Positions 25,351-34,125 of a stretch of 64,000 bases of DNA are shown piece after piece. The DNA is taken from the NCBI RefSeq assembly GCF_019049675.1, contig NZ_JAFMOW010000062.1:186001-250000 (forward strand). Reading direction: 5' to 3'. The position numbers and the translations under genes are program-made. The notes beneath the pieces were generated by a model. The model was not told where the DNA came from. It searched no databases and worked only from the letters and a program-made list of their open reading frames with translations. Source of the stretch: Rahnella bonaserana (GTDB taxonomy: Bacteria > Pseudomonadota > Gammaproteobacteria > Enterobacterales > Enterobacteriaceae). Numbering within the stretch: position 1 is the first letter of the stretch; every line of letters starts with the position of its first letter.

Positions 25351-25365
25351 TGATAATTATTATGA
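25351..25365. promoter_or_regulatory. Fur-like box
   Basis: TGATAAT-T-ATTATGA matches the 7-1-7 Fur motif TGATAATNATTATCA at 13 of 14 defined positions. It lies between the orphan membrane gene (start 25226) and the GntR gene (start 25492), so either could be its target. Confidence 0.5.
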
Positions 25366-25491
25366 ATGTTAAGTGCTATTTTCAGAGATTTTTTGCATGA
25401 TTTGAGACTGCACGACATTTACTAATGACGAAAGCAAACGGTTGATGTTAGCGTGCAGGGAAACTGCCAGAAAGAGGCCATTTAGCATTCC

Positions 25492-26187
25492 ATGAGTAAT
25501 CCAACTACAACCGCCAAGCAGCTGGAAGTTCAGCGCATTGTCGACGTTTTATCAAAAGCCATCGCTCAGCAACGCCTGCGTCCCGGAACACGTCTGGTTG
25601 AATCACAGCTTGTTGAGGCACTCAGCGCTAACCGCAATCATGTTCAGGTGGCGTTACAACGTCTGGCTTTACAGCGTATTGTCACTATCGAACCAAACCG
25701 CGGCGCCATGGTGGCTCAGCCCACGGCGAAAGAGGCGCGCGAAGTCTTTATTGCCCGCCGTGCTATTGAACGCGCCATTGTTGAATGCATCGGACCGGAT
25801 GTTATCCGTCGCCATCGTCAGCGGATCACCGCCCATTTGCGCGGAGAGCGTGAAGCGGTACAGTCTGAAGACCGCCGCGCCGTGGTGCGGGAATTAAGTC
25901 AGTTTCACCTGATACTGGGCGAAATTTCAGGTAACGAAGTGCTCAGTGAAATTCTGGCGAATCTGATGGTGCGCAGTTCCCTGATTGTCGCGCTGTATCA
26001 GCGCAACGAAGTCCCTTCATGCCAGTGCGATGAGCATCAGGCAATCATTGATGCGCTGGAAGCCGGCGACAACACTCAGGCGGCAGAAATCATGCAGGAA
26101 CATCTCGACGATCTGGAAGGGGTATTGGATCTTGCTGATGAAGCTGCAGGGGAAGTGAATTTGCGTCAGGCGTTATCGGATTTATAA
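25492..26187 (+). CDS. GntR family transcriptional regulator (FCD subfamily)
   Basis: The 231-aa protein has an N-terminal winged helix (LRPGTRLVESQLVEALSANR, about residues 24-43) and an all-helical FCD ligand domain (EVFIARRAIERAIVECI near 84, with the metal-type pattern HLILGEISGN near 140 and HQAIIDALEAGD near 183). FCD regulators usually sense an organic acid and control its transport or breakdown. No catabolic genes adjoin it, so its target is unclear. Confidence 0.87.
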   Translation: MSNPTTTAKQLEVQRIVDVLSKAIAQQRLRPGTRLVESQLVEALSANRNHVQVALQRLALQRIVTIEPNRGAMVAQPTAKEAREVFIARRAIERAIVECIGPDVIRRHRQRITAHLRGEREAVQSEDRRAVVRELSQFHLILGEISGNEVLSEILANLMVRSSLIVALYQRNEVPSCQCDEHQAIIDALEAGDNTQAAEIMQEHLDDLEGVLDLADEAAGEVNLRQALSDL

Positions 26188-26203
26188 CGCCGTAAAGGCA
26201 GAG

Positions 26204-26231
26204 TGCCCGTCAGCGAACCTGCTGACGGGCA
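26204..26231. terminator. Hairpin between the GntR gene and fetB
   Basis: TGCCCGTCAGC and GCTGACGGGCA pair perfectly over 11 bp around GAACCT. It lies between convergent genes. No clear U-run follows on either strand, so its termination strength is uncertain. Confidence 0.55.
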
Positions 26232-26239
26232 AGAAAATA

Positions 26240-27013
26240 TTACGATGATTTCAGATCGCGCAGCTGCGCACGGTCATTGTAGAAACGTTTATAAGACAGA
26301 TAACCGGCAATAATTGTCGATAAACTGGCGGTTGCCAGCAGCATAAATGTCACCATAATCTGATACTTGATCGCTTTCACCGGATCGATACCGGCAAAAA
26401 TCAGCCCTGACATCATCCCCGGTAAACTCACAATCCCCACCGTTTTGGCGGCATCGACCGTCGGGATCATCGCCGCACGAATACTGTCACGAATAATCCG
26501 TCCAGAAGCCATTTTTACCGGCGCTCCCAGACTCAGCATCTCGAGAATTTTTTGCTGATTGTCGAGAAAGCGCTGATTCAGATTGCTGTAACACAAACCC
26601 ACCGCCACCATCGCGTTACCGGCAATCATTCCCGAAATCGGAATAACCTGCATGGGCAGAAACTCGATCGAACCGCTCAGGATCAGGATGGAAAGCGTCA
26701 GTGCAGTGCCCGTCGTGATCGCGATAAACGAAATAATAAAACCGTTATCAATGTTGCGGCTGCGTTTTTTGGCGTTCAGTGCGGCATTTACGCAGATGAA
26801 CAGCACCATCAGTACCGTTAACAGGCTGTTATTGATATCGAAAATGTATTTGAGCACATAGCCGACAATCACTAACTGCACAACGGCGCGGGCTACGCTC
26901 CAGATAATGTCTTTTTCGAGGCCGAGTTTTTCTTTTTTGCTGACCAGCAGGGCGACGACCACCAGGATCAGCGCGAGAGCCAGAGACTGATTAGTAATAT
27001 TATGCTGATTCAT
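26240..27013 (-). CDS. fetB: Iron efflux ABC permease FetB
   Basis: The 257-aa inner-membrane permease matches E. coli FetB (YbbM), which exports iron with FetA and protects against oxidative stress. About seven helices are seen, with ISGMIAGNAMVAVGLCYSNL near 128 and DSIRAAMIPTVDAAKTVGIVSLPGMMSGL near 175-203 as family motifs. It overlaps the end of fetA by 14 bp, so the two are translated together. Confidence 0.93.
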   Translation of the reverse strand: MNQHNITNQSLALALILVVVALLVSKKEKLGLEKDIIWSVARAVVQLVIVGYVLKYIFDINNSLLTVLMVLFICVNAALNAKKRSRNIDNGFIISFIAITTGTALTLSILILSGSIEFLPMQVIPISGMIAGNAMVAVGLCYSNLNQRFLDNQQKILEMLSLGAPVKMASGRIIRDSIRAAMIPTVDAAKTVGIVSLPGMMSGLIFAGIDPVKAIKYQIMVTFMLLATASLSTIIAGYLSYKRFYNDRAQLRDLKSS

Positions 27014-27671
27014 GAGCCGCGCTTCCTTGTGAATGACGGGTCAGGGTGACGACTTGTTTCGCGTGGCGGATTTCATTCTGATCGTGGCTTACCCACAATA
27101 CGGCGACCCGTTCTTTGTTAGCGAGGCCCGCGATGATCTCGTTAATGTTTATCTTATTTTCTTCATCCAGTGCGCTGGTGATCTCATCAAGCAAAAGTAC
27201 GTCCGGCATAAATTGCAGATTACGCAGCAGGGCGACACGCTGCTTTTCTCCGCCGGAGAGCTCCTGTGTGCGCTTGGTCAGCATATCCTCAGATAATTTC
27301 ACCCGTTTCATCCAGTCGCGAAGTTGCGCATCATCAGGCTTTTTATTGCGGATCTGATAAGGCAGGGCGAGGTTGTCATATACCGTTTCACCAAACAGCG
27401 ATGGCGTCTGGAAACAGTAAGATACGCGCTGGCGGTAGGTTTCAGGTTTTATCTGTGCGATATCTTCGCCTTTAAACCAAAGCTTTCCGCCGGTCGGCGT
27501 TTGCAACGAAGCAATGATCTTCAGCAATGTGCTTTTACCGCTGCCAGAAGGGCCGGTCAGTAATGTGAATTCCCCCGGATTGAGGGTGAGGGAAACAGGT
27601 TCAAGAAGCGGAATATTGTTGAGTGTAAAAGAGACGTCTTGCAGACGAAGGAGGTCAGTAGGAGTGGTCAC
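27000..27671 (-). CDS. fetA: Iron efflux ABC ATPase FetA
   Basis: The 223-aa ATPase matches E. coli FetA (YbbL). Walker A is GPSGSGKSTLL (about residue 39), the signature is LSGGEKQRVALLRNL (about 140), and Walker B is VLLLDEITSALDEEN. The start is GTG at 27671, with AAGGA 9 bp upstream. It forms a two-gene operon with fetB. Confidence 0.93.
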   Translation of the reverse strand: MTTPTDLLRLQDVSFTLNNIPLLEPVSLTLNPGEFTLLTGPSGSGKSTLLKIIASLQTPTGGKLWFKGEDIAQIKPETYRQRVSYCFQTPSLFGETVYDNLALPYQIRNKKPDDAQLRDWMKRVKLSEDMLTKRTQELSGGEKQRVALLRNLQFMPDVLLLDEITSALDEENKININEIIAGLANKERVAVLWVSHDQNEIRHAKQVVTLTRHSQGSAAHESA

Positions 27672-27762
27672 GCCTGAAAATCCTTTGGTAAAAAATTGAT
27701 TGTGTGAATCATATCACTCTTTTACCGGATAAAACGCAGGGGTTTGTACGCTTATGACGCAT

Positions 27763-27790
27763 AAAAAAAGCCCGTTTTTCAACGGGCTTT
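27763..27790 (-). terminator. Terminator of ydgA
   Basis: AAAGCCCGTT and AACGGGCTTT pair over 10 bp around 4 nt, followed on the minus strand by a T-run, 37 bp after the ydgA stop. Confidence 0.85.
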
Positions 27791-27826
27791 GATCAGTTCC
27801 AGTAATATGAGCTCTGTCTTTACAGA

Positions 27827-29362
27827 TTACTGAGCCGGAACGGGCGCCGGCGCTACCGGAGATTCCTGCTCAGGCGTCGGGGCTGGCGCTGCTGGCCCAC
27901 CCAGAATACCGAACAGACCGGCAAATTCCTGCAACGTCATTTTCTGGCCATTCAGGTCAATCTGATTGTCAGCATAATGGAAGCTGCTGGTGATAGTGTC
28001 GTCTTTCACTGTGGTCAGTTTAAACATCTGACCCATCGCCGCCAGACCCTGAACCTGCTGCTGGGCCAGTTTAGCTGCGTCGTCGGCGTTATAACCTTCG
28101 ATCTGCGCAACCTGTGTGGTCACCTGAGTCGCCATTGGCAGTGGGATATTCAGTTTAGCGTCAACTTTATTTACCAGCTGAGACAGCATCTGATCTTGCG
28201 TTTGCGCCGGTGTCGCAGCCGGGTCTTTCAGATCCAGTTGCAGGTTAAAGCTGCTTTCGCCTTTGCTGTTTTTCCAGCTCAGCGGAGCAATGCTGATGCT
28301 CGGATTACCCTTGAGCAACAACGGCAGATTTGCCAGCAGTAAATCCGCAGCCTGCTGCTGATAAGCCGCAGGATCCAGTTCACCTTGTTTCATCAGCAAC
28401 TCACGTGACTGCTGATTGTAGTTGTCGGCGAACTGTTTCAGGGATGCGCCATCAAGCTTATCCAGCTTCAGTGTCAGTTTTGCAGAACCGAAATCCTGAC
28501 CCTGAACTTTCAGTGCGTCGATGGTGTAATCCTGCTGACCGCCAATGTTATTGCCGTTTTCAGAGAATTTGCTCACCAGTTTGAAGTTGTCGAGAGAACC
28601 GGCGTCTTTGCCATCAACATTTACCAGGATTTGCTTCACGGTAAGATTTTGATCGCCCACGCCTACCTGGAATTTGCCCTGACGGGTATCGCTGTCCATG
28701 CTAAAACCGGCCAGAGTCACTTTCTCAAGTTGCCCCCACTGGTTTTTAGACGTCAGCGCGATGCTGTCGGTATTAGCATCAAGCTTCATGGCGGTCAGAT
28801 CTTTATCAACATCCACATTGATGGTACCGCCGGAGAAGGCCAGCTGGCTTTCGTCTTTCTGGTACGTCACAGGAATGATGTCAATGGCTGATGCACTCGC
28901 GCCGCTGTAAGAAACGCGGGTGTCGACGGTGACCAGGGATTTTCCTTTGGTCACATCAAACAGACCTTTAACGGTCGGTGTGTTTTGCAGCTCTGAATGA
29001 ACCGACGCCATGCTTGGGATCAGATTGAATTTTTTCAACTGAGCGGCAGGGAACGGACCATGGTCGATGGTTTCGATAAAGGCAATTTCGTCACCAGTTT
29101 TCAGCACACTGCTGCCCGCGGTGGCAGCGGCAGCGTCAGGACGCAGAACGATGCGCATTTTGCTGCTGAACAGCCCGCGCTGGTAATCTTCATAGCTGAC
29201 TTTAAGACCGGCTTTAGGATAAGCGCTTTGCAGCTGGCTGTTGGCATTGGCGACCTGCTCATCCATATGCTGCTCAATCAGTTTACCCGTGTACCAGGAG
29301 ACGCCTGTCCAGGCCGCGCCAATGACTACAATGACGCTTACAGCGACTAATGACTTCTTCAT
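27827..29362 (-). CDS. ydgA: YdgA family protein (DUF945)
   Basis: The 511-aa protein matches E. coli YdgA (502 aa), an inner-membrane-anchored periplasmic protein of unknown function. One N-terminal signal-anchor (residues 5-24) is followed by WYTGKLIEQHMDEQVANANS, a family hallmark. The C-terminus is rich in Pro and Ala (PAAPAPTPEQESPVAPAPVP). It sits next to manA, as in E. coli and related genomes. Confidence 0.93.
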   Translation of the reverse strand: MKKSLVAVSVIVVIGAAWTGVSWYTGKLIEQHMDEQVANANSQLQSAYPKAGLKVSYEDYQRGLFSSKMRIVLRPDAAAATAGSSVLKTGDEIAFIETIDHGPFPAAQLKKFNLIPSMASVHSELQNTPTVKGLFDVTKGKSLVTVDTRVSYSGASASAIDIIPVTYQKDESQLAFSGGTINVDVDKDLTAMKLDANTDSIALTSKNQWGQLEKVTLAGFSMDSDTRQGKFQVGVGDQNLTVKQILVNVDGKDAGSLDNFKLVSKFSENGNNIGGQQDYTIDALKVQGQDFGSAKLTLKLDKLDGASLKQFADNYNQQSRELLMKQGELDPAAYQQQAADLLLANLPLLLKGNPSISIAPLSWKNSKGESSFNLQLDLKDPAATPAQTQDQMLSQLVNKVDAKLNIPLPMATQVTTQVAQIEGYNADDAAKLAQQQVQGLAAMGQMFKLTTVKDDTITSSFHYADNQIDLNGQKMTLQEFAGLFGILGGPAAPAPTPEQESPVAPAPVPAQ

Positions 29363-29396
29363 ATCTCTGTTTATCCTTATGAAATATCCCGAAAAT

Positions 29397-29416
29397 AAAA
29401 AACGCCTTACGGCGTT
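29397..29416. other. Small hairpin between ydgA and manA
   Basis: AACGCC and GGCGTT pair around TTAC. A-rich on the left and A/T-rich on the right. It may end transcripts or stabilise the ydgA leader. Confidence 0.4.
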
Positions 29417-29457
29417 ATTAGTCTTCTGAGTGTAGCTGAATCAGCAAAAAAATCATC

Positions 29458-29482
29458 AAAATGGGGCAGTTAGCCCCATTTT
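29458..29482 (-). terminator. Terminator of manA
   Basis: AAATGGGGC and GCCCCATTT pair around 5 nt, followed on the minus strand by a T-containing run, 15 bp after the manA stop. Confidence 0.75.
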
Positions 29483-29496
29483 GTTTAGGTTTCAGA

Positions 29497-30678
29497 TCAT
29501 TTCACCAGCGTATTGAACACCCGTGCAATGCGACCGTTACCGCTGACTGTGACCGGAGACTCACTGGCAGACAAGAAACATGACTCGCCAGGGGTGAGCA
29601 CCAAGGTTTGATCATCTTTTGCCAGAACGCTCTGGCCTTCAATACAGAAGACAATAGCAGCGCTGTCCTGCTCCAGCGTTTGTGGTTCTGCTGCAAGGCT
29701 GTGAATAGAAAATGCAAAATCTTCGACAGGAATAGGGAAGTTGAGTTCCGCGCCTTTTACTACCGGCGTTGTCAGCAATTCGGCGGCAGGTTTCGCATTG
29801 AATTTCAGGTTGGCCAGTAATTCAGGAATATCGATGTATTTTGGTGTCAGACCTGCGCGCAGGACGTTATCGGAATTCGCCATCACTTCCAGAGACACGC
29901 CTTTCAGATAAGCGTGCGGGGTTTCGGCGTACAGGAACATGCCTTCGCCCGGTTGCAGGGTGATCACGTTCAGCAGCAGCGGAGAGAACAGACCGCTGTC
30001 ATCGGGATAAAATTCAGAAATGCTGCGGATGGTGTCCCACGGCTCGCCGTGTTGATCATCAAGCACGGATTTCAGAACGTCCAGCGCACGGGATTTTTCT
30101 TCACCTTCGAGGCTCAGAAGGCCGGCAAACAGGGTACGCAGATGGTCAACATCCGGGAAGTTCAGGAAGCTGGCAATCAGCTGATGCGCGCCGGCAACGG
30201 GTTGCAGTAAAGACACAATGTCGCGCAACTCACGAAAACCATTCATCGCCTGGAAAGGCGTCAGGGCATAAACCAGCTCAGGCTTGTGGTTCGGATCTTT
30301 ATAATTACGCTCGGCTGCGTCCAGAGGGATCCCGGCAGCATTTTCCTTCGCAAAACCTATTTCAGCGGCACCTTTGCTTGGATGGACCTGAATAGAAAGT
30401 GGCTGATCGGCGCAAAGTACTTTGAACAGGAATGGCAACTCGCCAAAGCGTTTAGCGACTTTAGTCCCTAATTGACCGTTAAGGTCTGCGCTGATTTGGT
30501 CGCGAAGAGAGACGGTCTGGCCGCTGGCATTCTCAACCTGAGAACTGCTTTTAGGGTGAGCGCCCATCCATAATTCGGCCATCGGACGGTCTTGCGGGTC
30601 GGTAATTCCGTAGAGTTTAGTCAGCGCGTCTTTGCTGCCCCAGGCGTAATTCTGTACACCGTTATGCATCTTTTGCAT
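29497..30678 (-). CDS. manA: Mannose-6-phosphate isomerase, class I
   Basis: The zinc enzyme interconverts mannose 6-phosphate and fructose 6-phosphate in the cytosol. The 393-aa protein matches E. coli ManA (391 aa) throughout, for example SVQ/GVQNYAWGSKDALT at the start, LCADQPLSIQVHPSKGAAEI with zinc ligands near 95, and SDNVLRAGLTPKYIDIPELL with the active-site Arg near 265. It diverges from fumC across a 269-bp gap. Confidence 0.97.
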   Translation of the reverse strand: MQKMHNGVQNYAWGSKDALTKLYGITDPQDRPMAELWMGAHPKSSSQVENASGQTVSLRDQISADLNGQLGTKVAKRFGELPFLFKVLCADQPLSIQVHPSKGAAEIGFAKENAAGIPLDAAERNYKDPNHKPELVYALTPFQAMNGFRELRDIVSLLQPVAGAHQLIASFLNFPDVDHLRTLFAGLLSLEGEEKSRALDVLKSVLDDQHGEPWDTIRSISEFYPDDSGLFSPLLLNVITLQPGEGMFLYAETPHAYLKGVSLEVMANSDNVLRAGLTPKYIDIPELLANLKFNAKPAAELLTTPVVKGAELNFPIPVEDFAFSIHSLAAEPQTLEQDSAAIVFCIEGQSVLAKDDQTLVLTPGESCFLSASESPVTVSGNGRIARVFNTLVK

Positions 30679-30796
30679 TGCTTCATCCTGAATAGAAAAT
30701 ATTGCCGCCTAGTAAACAATGCCAAAGCAGGCATTACAACTGCGGAGCCCCAAAAAGAGCCATGAGCGCGTAATTTCGGAATGGAGATCGAATCGA

Positions 30797-30827
30797 ATTA
30801 TACGTCCGCCTTATAAGCCACTATAAT
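30797..30827. promoter_or_regulatory. Overlapping divergent -10-like elements between manA and fumC
   Basis: TATAAT is present on the + strand at 30822-30827 and on the minus strand at 30802-30797. Each has a weak TTATAC/G partner 18 bp away that overlaps the other promoter. This is a candidate only. The + element is 120 bp upstream of fumC. Confidence 0.35.
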
Positions 30828-30947
30828 TAATCCGTCGCCAACGGATGCGTGGGAGCGCGAGCGGCATTCTGACACCTGCAAAAATTCCTGATTTAACCTA
30901 CAAAAAAACCTGATTTATCATCGTAATAAGCATCTAAGGAGACAGTA

Positions 30948-32345
30948 ATGGCAGCAACACGCATTGAAAAAGACTCAATGGGGCCAATTGATGTTCCGGC
31001 AGATAAACTTTGGGGCGCACAGACGCAACGTTCCCTGGAGCATTTTCGTATATCTTCTGAAAAAATGCCTGAAGCGCTGATCCACGCGCTGGCTCTGACC
31101 AAACGTGCGGCCGCCAGCGTGAATATGGATTTGGGCTTGCTGCCGGCAGAGCGCGGAAACGCCATTATTGCCGCCGCTGATGAAGTCCTTGCTGGCCAAC
31201 ATCCTGCTGAATTCCCGCTGGCTATCTGGCAGACCGGCTCCGGCACCCAAACCAATATGAACATGAACGAAGTGCTGGCAAACCGCGCCAGTGAAATTCT
31301 CGGCGGCGAGCGGGGCGAAGCGCGTAACGTTCACCCGAACGATGACGTGAACAAGAGCCAGAGCTCCAACGATGTGTTCCCGACCGCGATGCACGTTGCC
31401 GCGGTGATCGAACTGCGTGAGACGCTGATCCCGGAGCTGAAAGTGCTGCACAAAACGCTGGCAGCAAAAGCGGATGCGTATCGCGATATTGTTAAAATTG
31501 GCCGCACGCATTTACAGGACGCCACGCCACTGACGTTGGGTCAGGAAATCTCCGGCTGGGTGGCGATGCTGGCCCATAATTTAACCCACATTGAAAACAG
31601 CATTCCGCACATTGCCGAGCTGGCGCTGGGCGGTACCGCGGTGGGAACCGGCCTGAATACGCACCCGGAATATGCGGTGCGCGTGGCGAAAGCGTTGGCG
31701 GAACTGACCAAGCAACCGTTTGTGACGTCGCCGAATAAATTCGAAGCGCTGGCCACCTGCGATGCGCTGGTTCATGGTCACGGGGCGCTGAAAGGCCTGG
31801 CGGCTTCGCTGATGAAAATCGCCAACGATGTGCGCTGGTTATCTTCCGGCCCGCGTTGTGGTATTGGCGAAATTTCTATCCCCGAAAACGAGCCGGGCAG
31901 TTCCATCATGCCAGGTAAAGTGAACCCGACGCAGTGCGAAGCCATGACCATGCTGTGCGCGCAGGTGCTGGGTAACGATGTTGCGGTAAATATTGGCGGG
32001 GCTTCCGGTAACTTCGAGCTGAATGTCTTCCGTCCGCTGGTGATTCATAACTTCCTGCAATCTGTACGTCTGCTGGCCGACGGAATGCGTGGTTTTAACG
32101 AACATTGTGCCGTCGGTATTGAACCGAACCGTGACCGGATCACTCAGCTTCTGAATGAGTCGCTGATGCTGGTGACTGCGCTCAATACGCATATCGGCTA
32201 TGACAAAGCGGCTGAAATAGCCAAGAAAGCTCATAAAGAAGGGCTGACGCTCAAGGGTTCTGCCCTGAAGCTCGGTTATCTGACTGAAGAACAGTTTGAT
32301 GAATGGGTGCGTCCGGAAGCTATGGTTGGCAGTATGAAAGCATAA
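30948..32345 (+). CDS. fumC: Fumarate hydratase class II
   Basis: The oxygen-stable, iron-free fumarase converts fumarate and malate in the TCA cycle. The 465-aa protein has the superfamily signature [12 protein letters not shown] near residue 317, [19 protein letters not shown] near 98, and [19 protein letters not shown] near 130. The ribosome site AAGGAG lies 8 bp upstream of the ATG. It is followed by a terminator and then tus, which reads the other way. Confidence 0.97.
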   Translation: MAATRIEKDSMGPIDVPADKLWGAQTQRSLEHFRISSEKMPEALIHALALTKRAAASVNMDLGLLPAERGNAIIAAADEVLAGQHPAEFPLAIWQTGSGTQTNMNMNEVLANRASEILGGERGEARNVHPNDDVNKSQSSNDVFPTAMHVAAVIELRETLIPELKVLHKTLAAKADAYRDIVKIGRTHLQDATPLTLGQEISGWVAMLAHNLTHIENSIPHIAELALGGTAVGTGLNTHPEYAVRVAKALAELTKQPFVTSPNKFEALATCDALVHGHGALKGLAASLMKIANDVRWLSSGPRCGIGEISIPENEPGSSIMPGKVNPTQCEAMTMLCAQVLGNDVAVNIGGASGNFELNVFRPLVIHNFLQSVRLLADGMRGFNEHCAVGIEPNRDRITQLLNESLMLVTALNTHIGYDKAAEIAKKAHKEGLTLKGSALKLGYLTEEQFDEWVRPEAMVGSMKA

Positions 32346-32372
32346 CGTTTCTGTTTGGACGTAAAGGAATGA

Positions 32373-32396
32373 GGTCCGGGAAACCGGACCTTTTTT
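32373..32396 (+). terminator. Rho-independent terminator of fumC
   Basis: GGTCCGG-GAAA-CCGGACC is followed by TTTTTT. It lies between convergent fumC and tus. Confidence 0.93.
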
Positions 32397-32414
32397 ATGA
32401 CGTTGCTCTGACGT

Positions 32415-33350
32415 TTATAGCGGATAGTCGGTGTACAGATGCAGGCGCTTAATCAGCAGACTCAGCGGCTGAGACTGCGGCTTATATTTATGCTTAATCG
32501 TTGTGACATCGTAATCATGCAGTTCACCTAACTTTGGTTCCTGCATCATCGGAGAGCGCAGGCATAAAGCAATCAGTGGCAGCGGGCAGGGATGTTGTAC
32601 CTGTTTCTGGCTGTTGCGATACCACACGCGGGCGATAGGCTGCACTTTTACCGGGCGTTTAAATTTCAGCGCAGCATGCTCCGGCAGACGCTTCACATCG
32701 CTCATCTCACGATTAATATTTTCCATCCATTGTTCACGCGTATAAGGCGAAACAGCGCGCCCGGCATTCAGGCTTTTCTCCAGATGAGCCAGCACTTCAT
32801 CACGGGTTACATTCTTAATAATGTGCTTGTTTGCCCAGCCAAAACGCACGGAATCCGGATCATTCAGATACGTCACTGAACGGTAGGCGTTGAGCGTGAT
32901 CAGACCGCGAAGATGCGTATGCACAAACTCGAAACGCTGTTCGCGGGCAAGGCCGGATTCCACGGTCACAATATGTTCCAGCTCGGCTTTAAGTTTGTTC
33001 ACTTCCTCAATCAGAAGCAGGGCGGACTGATGCTCCGCGGGATCGACGGCATAACACAATACGCCCGGCAGACGCACGGCCGATTTACTGCTGACATTCT
33101 CGTTATTATGATGGATAAACAGGCGCTGAAAATGCTGTAACGCCAGTTGTTGCGCGGCTTCGCCGGTATGAGGTGTCACGATGATTTTGTCTGCGGGATT
33201 ATGTTCTTCACCTTTAACAACTTCAGGCAGCGCAAACACTCGTGCCTGCAATAATTCCAGCTGACTCAGGAAATGCCCCAGATCCTGCAACGCCAGTTCC
33301 AGTTCGTTAAAACAGCCATTCATCCGGGCAATTAAATCATAATCCGCCAT
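32415..33350 (-). CDS. tus: DNA replication terminus site-binding protein Tus
   Basis: Tus binds Ter sites as a monomer and blocks the replisome from one side. The 311-aa protein (309 in E. coli) keeps the hallmark segments RLPGVLCYAVD, HIVTVESGLAREQRFE, LRFGWANKHIIKN/VRFGWANKHIIKN and RPVKVQPIARVWYRNSQKQV, which include DNA-contact residues. The ribosome site GGAGGG lies just upstream of the ATG, and a Ter site lies 9-31 bp upstream of it, as at E. coli TerB, where Tus represses its own gene. Confidence 0.97.
   Translation of the reverse strand: MADYDLIARMNGCFNELELALQDLGHFLSQLELLQARVFALPEVVKGEEHNPADKIIVTPHTGEAAQQLALQHFQRLFIHHNNENVSSKSAVRLPGVLCYAVDPAEHQSALLLIEEVNKLKAELEHIVTVESGLAREQRFEFVHTHLRGLITLNAYRSVTYLNDPDSVRFGWANKHIIKNVTRDEVLAHLEKSLNAGRAVSPYTREQWMENINREMSDVKRLPEHAALKFKRPVKVQPIARVWYRNSQKQVQHPCPLPLIALCLRSPMMQEPKLGELHDYDVTTIKHKYKPQSQPLSLLIKRLHLYTDYPL
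32584..32591 (+). promoter_or_regulatory. KOPS motif (FtsK orienting sequence) pointing right towards dif
   Basis: GGGCAGGG on the + strand fits GGGNAGGG. It lies left of dif with the polarity expected for FtsK translocation towards dif. Confidence 0.5.
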
Positions 33351-33358
33351 AAACCCTC

Positions 33359-33381
33359 CGGTTAGTTACAACATACAGTGT
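33359..33381 (-). promoter_or_regulatory. Ter site (Tus binding), left arm of the fork trap
   Basis: Read on the minus strand, the site contains ACACTGTATGTTGTAACTAA, holding the Ter core GTATGTTGTAACTA with the GC(6) base that locks the complex. By E. coli polarity, forks moving leftwards are arrested and forks moving rightwards pass. It lies in the tus leader, so it should also be the tus operator. Confidence 0.92.
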
Positions 33382-33531
33382 AGGGCATAATGATAAATCG
33401 TGCACACCTGAACTTCAGGGAAATCATCAGTTTCGGAGTTTTAGTCGCTTAACAGGGCGGGGATGAAAGTTTACCACGTCCTGATTGCGGTCAGGTTAGA
33501 ATAAAGGATGTTTCCGTTGCTGGAGTTCGCT

Positions 33532-34098
33532 ATGACTGACCTTATCCGTTGTCCGTGGGGTACAAATGATCCGATGATGACCGACTACCACGATCATGAA
33601 TGGGGTAAGCCTGTGCGCGACAGCAGAGCACTGTGGGAAAAGCTGATGCTCGACGGCTTTCAGGCCGGGCTATCCTGGCGAATTGTGCTGAAAAAGCGGG
33701 ATGCCTTGCGACTGGCATTTTGCCATTTCGAACCGGAGAAAGTGGCTGAATTCACTGAAGAAGACATCGAAAGGCTGGTGAGTAACGCCGATATTATCCG
33801 TTCCCGCATCAAAATCACGGCGGTAATTAATAACGCCCGTGCGTATCTTGCGATGCAACAGGCGGGCGAAGAGTTTGGTGAGTGGATTTGGGCACAAATC
33901 GGCGGTAAAGCCATTCAGCACATGGGTCCGGTTCCCACTAAAGATGCGCTTTCTGAACGTATTTCGAAGGATCTTAAAAAACGAGGTTTTAAGTTTGTGG
34001 GACCGACAATTGTGTTTGCCTGGCTGGAAGCCACCGGCCTGATTAATACCCATCATCCGGCGTGTTTTCGGCGTGCTCAGGTGGCGAAAGAAGCCTGA
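33532..34098 (+). CDS. DNA-3-methyladenine glycosylase I (Tag family)
   Basis: This base-excision enzyme removes 3-methyladenine. The 188-aa protein has the Tag pattern: Cys in IRCPWGTNDPMM, YHDHEWGKPVRD, FQAGLSWRIVLKKRDALR, ALKKRGFKFVGPTI/DLKKRGFKFVGPTI and a C-terminal H-x3-C (THHPACFRR), which with the N-terminal Cys and His form the zinc site. It differs more from E. coli Tag than neighbours do from theirs, so it may be a Tag-like paralogue. I chose the ATG at 33532 (GGAG 7 bp upstream) over 33508, which has its AAGG too close. Confidence 0.87.
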   Translation: MTDLIRCPWGTNDPMMTDYHDHEWGKPVRDSRALWEKLMLDGFQAGLSWRIVLKKRDALRLAFCHFEPEKVAEFTEEDIERLVSNADIIRSRIKITAVINNARAYLAMQQAGEEFGEWIWAQIGGKAIQHMGPVPTKDALSERISKDLKKRGFKFVGPTIVFAWLEATGLINTHHPACFRRAQVAKEA

Positions 34099-34125
34099 TT
34101 TCATAAGAGATTTATAAAAAATCTA

